DNA from: Corynespora cassiicola
Lineage: Eukaryota > Ascomycota > Dothideomycetes > Pleosporales > Corynesporascaceae
DNA: 64,000 nucleotides
Assembly: GCA_022059125.1 (NCBI GenBank)
Contig: JAEUWY010000020.1
Span: 62,001 to 126,000 of the forward strand
Reading direction: 5' to 3'
Numbering within the stretch: position 1 is the stretch's first letter; every line of letters begins with the position of its first letter. Position numbers and translations under genes: made by a program. Shown here one piece after another: positions 22,605 through 31,450 of this stretch. The notes beneath the pieces are model-generated. The model did no database searches. It was given only the letters and a program-made list of their open reading frames with translations, and was not told the DNA's origin.

Positions 22605-23486
22605 GACTGTGGATAGCAAGTGGTAAGAGCTTGGTTCTGAATTGTTGGCATGGAATGTGGAATTACCAGTGTCGGTAAAGAGCTGTGGGTGTAGGCGAGG
22701 AGCTACTAGTGATTGTAATGAGCTGCCGGTGTGATCGAGGCGGCGAGAGCTCGATGGCGGTGAGCTTCCGGAATGGCTGAGGACACGAGACCAGAAAAAA
22801 ACCGGGATGAACTGTCGCAGTGGTCGAGGCGACAAGAGCAGAAAGAAACGGTAAGGAGCCGGAACGGCCGAGGTGACGAAAGTCAAAAGAGGCGTTGATG
22901 AGCTTCCGGAGTGGCCAGGGAGAACATGAAATGTCGGTGATGAGCTGCTGATGTGGCCGATGGGACAATAGCAGTAAGAAAAAAACACTTTTGTCAAGAA
23001 TCTGACGGCGTGGATAGTGTTGCAAAAGAAAAGGTCTGGAGAGTTCGTCGAGGCGCTACCGGAGTAGGCGAGGCTGCTAGAGATCAGAGAATTGAAGCAA
23101 GAGGAGGTTGGAGGTATAGATCGAATTTCGAGGTGCGGGAAAAGTCCTTTATATATACGTGGGCGGGCTAGGGTAACGAGGGTTGGTATTCACTAGGTAC
23201 AAGCATTTTTCATGGAAAGGCAACGAATGTTGATATTCACTGAATACAGGCATTTTGGCCTTTGTTTTTTTTTACTTCGGCTGCTACCGAATTGGCTACC
23301 AACTTGGCTTCCCACTTATACTCTGGTTGTTAAATAAGTGGAACTGGCAATTTATAGTTGGGAAATCTAAGGATGGAGCTGCGGTATGGTGCAGAGACTC
23401 TGTGGTACTTGTATTTATAGACTATTAAGCTCTATTATCAGTCTTTATTTTTTGGAAGACTATCAATCACAATGTAATAATGGTTT
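22605..23486. other. Region between paralogues
   Basis: This 882-bp gap separates the tandem uncharacterised genes. It contains the degenerate repeat array (22680-22985) and an AT-rich part near 23160-23480. It should contain the promoter of paralogue A and the 3' end of paralogue B. Confidence 0.55.
22680..22985. repeat. Degenerate ~43-bp tandem repeat array
   Basis: About seven imperfect units begin near 22680, 22720, 22762, 22809, 22856, 22900 and 22942, with spacing of 40-47 bp. The shared core is roughly GAGCTTCCGGAGTGGCCGAG followed by GNGACGAGA. The array lies directly upstream of paralogue A's start codon. Weaker related sequence continues towards 23075. The array keeps one long minus-strand frame open, but that frame looks like repeat translation rather than protein. 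Confidence 0.65.
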
Positions 23487-24416
23487 TCATTCCTCTTCTT
23501 TCTTGATCTCCTTGGGCGCCTTTTTCCGAGAAGCGCCCCGCTTTCCGAACAGATTGCAGACTCGAATCATCGTAGTGGCAAATTCTCGTGTGAAAGGAAT
23601 GAAATGCCTCTCGAACCCTCCGATCCCAGCCTCCGCAGCAAGCATGTAATAATACTTGACGAGGCTGTACAATTTGACCTGGGACGGCGCGCCATGCTCC
23701 AAGAAGATCGGGTCGAAGCGGATATGTTTCTGCTTCTTCATCTCATTCTCGATGTTCATCATCCGTAATCGTCGCGGGCGCTCCTTGCCCTCGTCAATCT
23801 CAACAACGATCATCAAGTTTGGTGCCTTGACGTCCTTGTCTTGCTCAGTTTTGAGATATGCCCATACTGGTGCTCCGTCTTGGGTATGATCCGGGGAGAT
23901 GTACGTCCCCACCTGCAGGCGACCCTTCACGTACAATCTATTGAAGGGAACATCCAGAGCCTCGAACCGGACCTTGTCCAGTGTGGGGAGCTTCGCGATC
24001 CGCTCTTCCCCCACCTTGTTTCGCAGGGTGGTAAGTGTATGCCCCCAACCAGGATAGGGAGCCTTCTCTGCCCTCGGGTTTCGAGTAGGTTTCGTCTGGG
24101 CTGCAACCTGTCTGTACCGGGCCATTGAAGTCCTACCGTCGAGCTTGGGAGCGACATCACTGTCGTACTGGGTGGGACTAGGAGCTTGGCTGCCACCCCT
24201 AGCCAATTCCGAGGTCTGATTGGTTTTGGTGTCGCTCACTACCAAATTCGGAATTCGAAGTTTAAAGATGTCATCACTCTTTTCGGTGTCGGCCTTCTTG
24301 GTGAACTGAGCCTTTCCTTCTTTCGGAGGAGAGGCGGAAGCTGGTCGAATGGGCAGCGAGGTGGACCCCTGGAGCTTCTTATCGCTCATCTTGCAGCAAG
24401 AATTTCTTTCGGGCAT
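23487..24416 (-). CDS. Uncharacterised protein, paralogue B
   Basis: This single-exon gene encodes 309 residues from the ATG at 24416. The first 110 residues are basic and Ser/Thr/Pro-rich, probably disordered. The rest looks folded: FNRLYVKGRLQVGTYI, PNLMIVVEIDEGKERPRRL, RFDPIFLEHGAPSQVKLY, LVKYYYMLAAEAGIGGFER. The order of these elements matches the middle part of paralogue A (basic segment, hydrophobic strand ending in Asp/Glu, then KYaromatic..LxAE). The C-terminus is a Lys/Glu-rich tail (KKAPKEIKKEEE). No known domain is recognised and I assign no function. It lies on the same strand as paralogue A, which suggests an old tandem duplication followed by growth of A's C-terminus. Confidence 0.65.
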   Translation of the reverse strand: MPERNSCCKMSDKKLQGSTSLPIRPASASPPKEGKAQFTKKADTEKSDDIFKLRIPNLVVSDTKTNQTSELARGGSQAPSPTQYDSDVAPKLDGRTSMARYRQVAAQTKPTRNPRAEKAPYPGWGHTLTTLRNKVGEERIAKLPTLDKVRFEALDVPFNRLYVKGRLQVGTYISPDHTQDGAPVWAYLKTEQDKDVKAPNLMIVVEIDEGKERPRRLRMMNIENEMKKQKHIRFDPIFLEHGAPSQVKLYSLVKYYYMLAAEAGIGGFERHFIPFTREFATTMIRVCNLFGKRGASRKKAPKEIKKEEE

Positions 24417-25245
24417 GGAACTAGCAGGGTTCTAAGCTGTTGAGGGTGCTCGAAAGTTGTTACTAGGTTGTCTCGTGTATTTGGAAGGTTGTTACTGAAG
24501 TGCTGGGTATCCTTTGGTATGGTTCCATGGTGATTTAGTAGTCGTAGTTTATATATTAGAGGCTGAGATAGTTCTAGGGACAATATGTCTATACAAGGTC
24601 GGATAGATTCACTGCTACCATCATCAGTGAACTGATAGATGGAAATTTAACATGAAGACACAATTCCAGGTTCATGCTCTGGAACCCTATTTCGCTGCAT
24701 TGTGTGCTGATGATGAGGACTGGACAGCGACAGTGATGAAATAGATTGGAATGGATATTTTTATTCTTGTAACACTAATCTTTGACTATGCGGACTAGAT
24801 TAATCAAATACGGGTTAAGTTCTCAAGACACGGCACAAACCTTGTAGGTCTCTGAACTCAGACCTACAACGAAACCTCTAAACCTGGGTGCAATCAATAA
24901 AATAGAAGATATAAGTCTCAATGAGATACGAACCACTCATAACAGGTAGTGAAGTGTTTTACAGCACTGGCTTCGACATGTGCGCTGCAGCAGAACCGCG
25001 GTATTTAAGACACGAGGTCAAATGAACACAAATGTTTTGTGCTAAGACCCTTTCCAACACCCATCATTGGAAAGCACCCCTCATCCAGCACATCCCTTAC
25101 TCGATCTCAAGAACAATACCACAAGTTTCACAGTACAATAAAAACAATGATGTCAACCCCAGAATTCACTGGACACCCCCAGTCCAACACACTCTCTTTC
25201 ACCCAAGCGCCTTCCAACCTGCTCACTCCTGGAAAAATTGCATAC
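24417..25245. other. Intergenic region
   Basis: About 830 bp between paralogue B (start at 24416) and the 3' end of the secreted protein gene at 25246. It is AT-rich, and I see no gene. Plus-strand open frames from about 25032 overlap the coding exon of the minus-strand gene and are Pro-rich shadows. Confidence 0.5.
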
Positions 25246-26115
25246 CTACCAATAAGCCGCCACCCCCGCCAACACCACACTCCCCCCAATCCCCACCGCG
25301 AGGAAAACCCTCACACCGCCCCCCTTCTCTTCCCTTTCCCCTCTCCTCCGCCACTTCATCCTACTTTCGCCCACCCCACCTTCCCCCGTCAGACTAGGCA
25401 CTGCCATACTCGGCGCCTCATCTCCACCTTCCAGTGTCCTTGTAGTACCCGCTATTGCCACCGTCGACTCCACTTCCGAGCCGTGGGGGGCGTGAGCCGT
25501 GTATCCAGCGGTGGTGGGACACGCGACATCCGCGGGGAGAGCCGCTGGAGCGGCGCAGAGCGAAGATAGGAGCGCGGAGGCAGAGCAGAGAGCGGGCGTG
25601 TGGGAGGGGGCGTGGGATGTGATGCATCTTTACGTTGCGCGGGTTAGTGCTTTGGGGCTTGTTCGGGGCGAAGGACGACTGTGGAGGGTGGTTTGGACAC
25701 ACCCTCCGCCCAGCCAGCCAGCCAGCCAGCCAGCCGCGAAACAAAGTGGGAAGGATTTGTGAAGGGGTTGGGGATGGGTGGGGGAGATACGTACCCAAAC
25801 CCCTCCACTGCACCCTCGCATGTACAGTCCCGATCCGCTTCCTCGTAGCCCGCGATGCGCGCCGAGGCCGAGGAAGAGCAGAGCTCGTACTGTCTGTCGC
25901 GCTCATCAGCCACTACACCCACATCCACATCCGCGGAAACACGTCAACAAGGTAGATAGGCAGCTAGGTGGGTACGCGAAAGGGACATACAGTCTCTCCT
26001 CCTCCGTCGGTGCGCCAGGCACTTCTGTCGTCAGCTGTCTCTCACGAGCATCGGGCGCAGTGACGCAGCACGGTACAAGGATGGCGAGGACAGGGACAAG
26101 ACTGACGGTACGCAT
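25246..26115 (-). CDS. Secreted, membrane-anchored Cys-containing protein
   Basis: Three exons (26115-25991, 25893-25795, 25627-25246) give 201 residues. The joins were chosen because they alone keep one frame. MRTVSLVPVLAILVPCCVTA is a signal peptide. The extracellular part has spaced cysteines (YELCSSS, DRDCTCEG, FGCITS, ALCSASA, SLCAA, VACPTT). The paired D-x-x-D-C-x-C element recalls CFEM-type domains, but the full eight-Cys pattern is not there, so that is only a suggestion. A Ser/Thr/Gly-rich stalk and a basic stretch (RMKWRRRGEREEK) precede a hydrophobic C-terminal segment (VFLAVGIGGSVVLAGVAAYW), either a tail anchor or a GPI signal. The introns are longer than usual here (97 and 167 nt), and the second contains a CCAG repeat. 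The exon model is moderately secure. Confidence 0.55.
25710..25735. repeat. CCAG tetranucleotide repeat
   Basis: About six copies of CCAG/CAGC in a row lie inside the second intron of the secreted protein gene. Confidence 0.85.
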
Positions 26116-26426
26116 CGTGTAGTAATCGCCATGAAAGCGAGTTCATCGGCAAGGCGCTAAAGGTGCGTACACGTCGCGCTCTTTATGGCTACCAGGCAGG
26201 GCATGTTGCATTCCATCCCGCCCCGCCCTTCCCTCGCGGCGGCGGCGGCGGCGGTGGCGGTGGCGGTGGCGGAATGCACACCCTCACCCTTACCCTCCTA
26301 TCCTAAGCTCATACCAATCCGCACAGTAAAAGCCCTTAGCGGAATCAGAACATCTGAATTTCAGGGTATACATATTCACCATCTTCTCCCACCCAACCAA
26401 CCACCACCCGACCATCCCACCCCTGT
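26116..26426. other. Intergenic region with GGC/GGT repeat
   Basis: This 311-bp gap lies between the start of the secreted protein gene and the 3' end of ORC2, both on the minus strand. It holds a GGC then GGT trinucleotide run at 26236-26272. No gene is seen. Confidence 0.55.
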
Positions 26427-28190
26427 CTAAAACTCCCCCAATTCCTCCCCTAATAACCCCTCCAGCTCCTCCCTCCGGAGCGGAACCCACAGCACCTCCG
26501 TCCCCACCGCATCCGCCCTACTATCCACCATGCCATGGTCATGAAACTCCTTGAGCAGTGTACGAAAGCTGACCTCGCTGGAGCACACAAACGCCTCGAC
26601 CGCCTTGTGGTACAGGACCCTATACTCCACCCCCAGGACCGCGTCCTCCCTGCGCGACGCTGCCGCCGCCGCCGCCGCCGCCGCTTTCTTCTTCTTCTGC
26701 TTGCCAGGCGTGGTGCGGGCGGACATGTCGTCTTCATCCGCAACCTCATCGCCATGCACGAGCAGAAGCGCAATCTGCTCTTCGACCATCAATCTATACA
26801 GCGCGCGCGCATTCTCCGGGAGTGAGCGCAGGACATGCACCGCGCCCTCCTTGCCACCCACACTCCTGCCGCTGCGGCCCAGGAGCTCGTTCACCGTCTC
26901 CACGACGTCGATCTCGGCGGTGTAGGGGGCGAAGGTGGTTACGTCGTGGAAGAGGAGGTTGTACTGGGCGCGCAGGCCGACGTCCCAGAGGAGGGGGAAG
27001 TTTGGGGTGTCGGCTGTGCAGACGAGGTTGATGGAGGGGTGGGCGGCTAGTTGGGCGAGGAAGAGGGGGGCGGGGGATTTGCGGAGGTGGGGGGAGTCGA
27101 TGGAATTGATTACGACGGGGATTGCGTGCGGAGGTGGGTGTTCGGTTAGGTAGTTGAGCATGCTGCTTAGTAGAGAGCTTAGCTGGTTGGGGAGTCTATG
27201 GCTGGCGGGTATGGCCGCTGACGCGACCGTCGTCAAAATGTCTTTGACGGATATTCCGGGGAGGTATCCGTTGATGACGACAATCTTGGGCGTTTTCTTG
27301 GTCCCCTTGTAGGGTGCTTGTGCGCCAAGGTGCTGATACAGATGGCCGGTAAACTTGTCGGTTATGGGCCGCTTCGAGCCGTATCCGTACAGGCAAATGT
27401 TGAAGCCCTCTTCGAGCTCGAACCGCCACTGGTCGTAGGCACGGCTGTGTAGTTCCAACAAAAACTCCATCTCCGACTCGTGACGATCGGTGTACCCCTG
27501 CATGGTCTGGAAGTAGTCATCGTGGTTCAGCAGCGACTGCGGCGGCAGCGTGTTGTTGGACGTCTTTACCCCCAGGCGGTTCTGATTGAAGTATTCCTCG
27601 TGCGGAGGGAGGTGGTCCTGGTCGGGCGGTGTGGGAGAGCGTTGTTTGCGCGGCCTCCCTACTTTGCCCGAGCCCTTTGGTCGCCCCCTCCCACGCTTTG
27701 TCGGCGTCTCTGGCACAGGAAGCTCTGGTGCTTCGGCTGCACCGTCAGGTTCCTCGTCGTCCAGGATCTGCTGGGCCAGTGTGTCCTCCACGTCCACAAT
27801 CTCTTCTTCACCATCACCGCCAGTAAGTGCATGGTCAATCAGTCTCCTGTTGCTCTTCCGCCGTGCACTGTGATCGGCGTTGCGTACGAGGGTCGGCGTG
27901 CCGTTTGGAGTCTCGTCCTTGTCCGATTTGGTGGGCGTTGTTGCAAAGACGAGCTTGCGGTTCGACCGAGGCGTTCCTCCATTCATCACATGGTTCAGGC
28001 CGCTCTTCTTCAGAATCGACCGAGGCGTCCCATTGTCTGCCAATTGCTGGACGCGCCCTCTGCGAGACGGCGTCTGCGCCTCAGGGGGCTCGCTCGCCGA
28101 TTCATCGTCTGGCTGGGCCTGAGCACGCAGTTTCCGCGGCGTCAGCGACTCGTCATCCTCGTCTTCTCTCTTCCGTTTGGCGCTGGCCAT
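26427..28190 (-). CDS. ORC2: Origin recognition complex subunit 2
   Basis: This single-exon gene encodes 587 residues and is a nuclear subunit of the six-protein complex that marks replication origins. The family hallmark GFNICLYGYGSKRPITDKF sits in mid-protein, where ORC2 has its degenerate AAA+-like fold. It is followed by KIVVINGYLPGISVKDIL, AIPVVINSIDSPHLR and NLVCTADTPNFPLLWD. The C-terminal part fits the winged-helix region (SFRTLLKEFHDHGMVDSR). The N-terminal 200 residues are charged and disordered, with an AT-hook-like stretch KRGRGRPKGSGKVGRPRK. A Lys4-Ala9 run encoded by GCN codons lies at about residue 505. The start is the first ATG in frame, giving MASAKRKREDEDDE. The gene is intact and GC-rich. 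Confidence 0.93.
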   Translation of the reverse strand: MASAKRKREDEDDESLTPRKLRAQAQPDDESASEPPEAQTPSRRGRVQQLADNGTPRSILKKSGLNHVMNGGTPRSNRKLVFATTPTKSDKDETPNGTPTLVRNADHSARRKSNRRLIDHALTGGDGEEEIVDVEDTLAQQILDDEEPDGAAEAPELPVPETPTKRGRGRPKGSGKVGRPRKQRSPTPPDQDHLPPHEEYFNQNRLGVKTSNNTLPPQSLLNHDDYFQTMQGYTDRHESEMEFLLELHSRAYDQWRFELEEGFNICLYGYGSKRPITDKFTGHLYQHLGAQAPYKGTKKTPKIVVINGYLPGISVKDILTTVASAAIPASHRLPNQLSSLLSSMLNYLTEHPPPHAIPVVINSIDSPHLRKSPAPLFLAQLAAHPSINLVCTADTPNFPLLWDVGLRAQYNLLFHDVTTFAPYTAEIDVVETVNELLGRSGRSVGGKEGAVHVLRSLPENARALYRLMVEEQIALLLVHGDEVADEDDMSARTTPGKQKKKKAAAAAAAAASRREDAVLGVEYRVLYHKAVEAFVCSSEVSFRTLLKEFHDHGMVDSRADAVGTEVLWVPLRREELEGLLGEELGEF

Positions 28191-29607
28191 GTTGTCTTGC
28201 ACAAAGGGGGTCGTCGGGGCATGGCATTCCTGATGATGTCGACGCGACTTTTCGTGACGCCGTCGGGCGGATCATTGTTTGGCCGCGAAACACGACACGC
28301 GAGCGAGATCGTCCCGCCCGCCCCCAGACGGCCCAGACGCCCCCAGACAAGTCTCCCCACCCCGCGGCCTCGCACTGAGATCTCGCCATGGCTGCGGCAC
28401 AGCAGATTTTCGACTGCGGAGCACGCTGCTGATGCGAAAATTTTTCGGGCCCCCTCTTGGATCAATCATGCAGCGCTCAGCACATCGGATCGGCTGCACA
28501 CCCTGGCCATTGTCGCCCGACTCGCAAGTGCCGCTGTGGATGGATTGGCATGACCTGAGAGCGTCGGGCCTTTTGCATAGCAACAGTGACATGCACTTGC
28601 CGTCTTCAGGACCGTCCCGCCTCATGCTGCGAGCTTCTTGGCTGTAAAGGCAAGACGCGGCGCCAACTGCCCGCTTTCTGCGCTTGCGGGCAAGCTTCGC
28701 GCCACTCAGTCCATGAGCCGCCTGCACACCAAGCGCTGGGTGGAGATCACCATGTACCTAGGTACCTAATAGCTACGAGTTGCTGAGATCTGGCCAACGG
28801 TCTGTGTGCTCTGGCACACAAGTCCACTTCCCCTAGCGTCGCAGCCTCTCGAAATCTCCACGAATGATCAGTCGAGGACCCATTCTTCCTTACAAAAAGA
28901 CCCAGTGTTTCTTAGACCTTCATCGTGCCTCTCGCGGCCTTGCTGCAACTTGGTGCGGCTAGCTTACACACACCCCGGCCGCAGGGAGAAGCTGAGTGGC
29001 TGGACATGCCGACAACCATTGTGAACATCCAGGTTTCCAGCCGGTAGAGCCTCGGCCTAAGGTGTGCCACACTGTCACAGGCACCCTCAGCGCAAGGCGA
29101 TCTGCAAGCCCCTCCCGCATCTCTCCCCGTCTTGGGCATGGATGGCGCCCGGATAAGCTCACCAAAGCGGACATTCCGAAGAAGCTTTTGTATGATGCTC
29201 TCTTTTTCCGCCAAATCTCACTGCAGCGCTGCTATCGCCCTACAGCCGTTGACCATTAGCACATGCAAGTCCTGAACTAGGGTCTGGCATCCCTCATCCC
29301 CATGGGGGCATAAACCCGGGGTCGTCCCCATGACATGACGTCTGCTGGTTGCACCGTCATCACCGTGGAACCGCACAGCTGGATGCCATGTGCATTCTCT
29401 GCACTAATGATACCGACAGGGCGTGCAGAGAGCGTGCTGGGGGCAAAGATGTGCGCGAGTAGATAAAGTCCCTGCGCGCCCCGCATCGAGCGACCGTCAC
29501 AACCCACCATCGTTGATCTGTGGAACCTAGTTTTGTCTTCTCCAGTCTTTTCTCTGGGTCCCCGTGCTTGAGCTCGTGGTCGGAACTGGCTGCTGGACCA
29601 CGCAATC
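28191..29607. promoter_or_regulatory. Divergent intergenic region ORC2/sugar transporter
   Basis: About 1.4 kb between the divergent starts of ORC2 and the sugar transporter. I see no supportable gene. A short palindromic TACCTAGGTACCTA element occurs at 28755-28768. Both promoters must lie here. Confidence 0.5.
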
Positions 29608-31450
29608 ATGCCGAATAACAACTCGCAGACGTCCCTCAGGGACGAGTCCAGGCACCCCCGCTTCCTTGGTATGACGGGGAGGCCGCTGGATCTGACGGTA
29701 TCCATCGTTGCGACGACGGGCTTCCTCCTCTTTGGCTATGACCGTAAGTCGTTTAGCTGCTAGCTTCTTTCATGTGCAATGCCATAGTCTGGCACGACGC
29801 ATCTCGCCGCCGATGATTCCCATGCGCGTCGCGTGACTGGGCTAATGCAAACGACAGAGGGTGTCATGTCCGGCATCATATCCGCGGAACCCTTCATGAG
29901 ATACTTTCCTGAAACCTACAACAATGCTACATGGCAGGGCTTTGTCACGGCCATTTACGAGATTGGATGTTTGGCCGGTGCCGTTATTGTCCTGTTCTTT
30001 GGCGATTTCCTCGGTCGGCGTTGGTGCATCATCAGCGGTGCGGCCATAATGATCCTTGGAGCCATCATCCAAGTCTCGGCCATCAAGGGCTATGAGGCTA
30101 CAGCTCAATTCATCATCGGCCGCGTAGTCACTGGCGTCGGCAATGGTATGAACACATCCACCATCCCGACATACCAGGCAGAATGCTCGAGGACTAGCAA
30201 CCGTGGTCTCCTGATCTGCATCGAGGGCGGCGTTATTGCTTTTGGTACTCTTATCGCATACTGGGTAGACTACGGTTGTGCATATGGCGGCGATGATCTC
30301 TCATGGCGGTAAGTCGACCGTGTCTCCCCCTTGGAAATGGCTGACTGAATTGCGCCAGGTTCCCCATTGCCTTCCAGTGCTTCTTCGCGTTTGTCATTCT
30401 CATTGTGCCGTTCTGGCTCCCCGAATCGCCTCGCTGGCTGCTCACCAAAGACCGAAGCGACGAAGCCGTCAAGGTCATTGCTGCGCTGCGCGGCCTCAGC
30501 GTCGACGATGAAGAAACTCATCTTCAGGTCACCATCATCAACGACTCCATCAAGGCGTCGGGACATCATGGTGGCGTTACGCCTTTTAGCGCGTTATTCA
30601 CGGGCGGCAAGACGCAGCATTTCCGCCGCATGATGCTCGGAGCGTCTTCACAGCTGTTTCAGCAGGTCGGCGTAAGTTGTTCCAGGGGGCACGACATGGA
30701 TTCTCATACTGATGATGCTGTCAGGGCTGCAATGCCGTCATCTACTTCTTCCCGCTACTCTTTGAAAATTCCATCGGCGAGAGCCACAGCATGTCCATGC
30801 TTCTGGGTGGTATCAACATGATTGTCTACTCCATCTTCGCGACGGTGTCTTGGTTTGTCATTGAGCGGGTTGGACGGCGAAAGCTCTTCCTCATTGGAAC
30901 CATCGGGCAGGGCGCGTCAATGCTGCTCGTCATGGCTTGCCTGATCCCCGACACACCATCGGCTGCAAAGGGCGCAGCCGTCGGACTCTTCACCTACATT
31001 GCCTTTTTCGGTGCTACATGGCTCCCGCTGCCTTGGCTGTACCCGGCTGAGGTCAACCCCATCAAGACCCGCGCCAAAGCCAATGCGGTATCGACGTGCA
31101 CGAACTGGCTCTTCAACTTTACGGTGGTGATGATCACCCCCGTCATGATCCGCAACATTGGATGGGGCACGTACCTGGTGTTTGCGTGCATCAACGCCGG
31201 CTTCTTCCCCTTCATATACTTCTTCTATCCCGAGACGAAGAAGCGGTCGCTTGAAGAGATCGACCTCATCTTTGCCAAGGGCTACATTGAGAACATGAGC
31301 TACATCCGCGCAGCAAAGGAATTGCCCTTCCTCAACGACCGCGAGATCGAAGACAAGCTCAGGGAGTATGGATTTGTCGACTCGGACGAGGAAGTAGCGG
31401 CTGGGCAGCTGAAGGCGGCGTCTGCCGGGGAGAAGGACATTGTAGCGTAA
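29608..31450 (+). CDS. MFS sugar transporter
   Basis: Four exons (29608-29743, 29858-30308, 30359-30671, 30725-31450) give 541 residues of the sugar porter family, a 12-TM plasma-membrane symporter or facilitator. Signatures are LLFGYDQGVMSG after TM1, GRRW in loop 2-3, PESPRWLLTKDR after TM6, the Gln-rich TM7 motif FQQVGGCNAVIYFFP restored by splicing, ERVGRRKLFLIG, and PETKKRSLEEIDLIFAKGY at the C-terminus. Introns are 114, 50 and 53 nt with canonical ends. The sugar cannot be told from sequence. The start is set at MPNNNSQTSL; the N-terminal cytosolic part has usual length. The upstream gap is shared with ORC2, but no functional link is expected. Confidence 0.92.

Noticed and set aside
20507..22616. 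Long plus-strand open frames opposite paralogue A
   Set aside because: They are antisense shadows of GC-rich coding sequence, with Arg/Val/Gly-biased translation and no motifs.
25032..26122. Plus-strand Pro-rich frames
   Set aside because: They lie opposite the exons of the secreted protein gene, whose leader, splice sites and anchor are more convincing.
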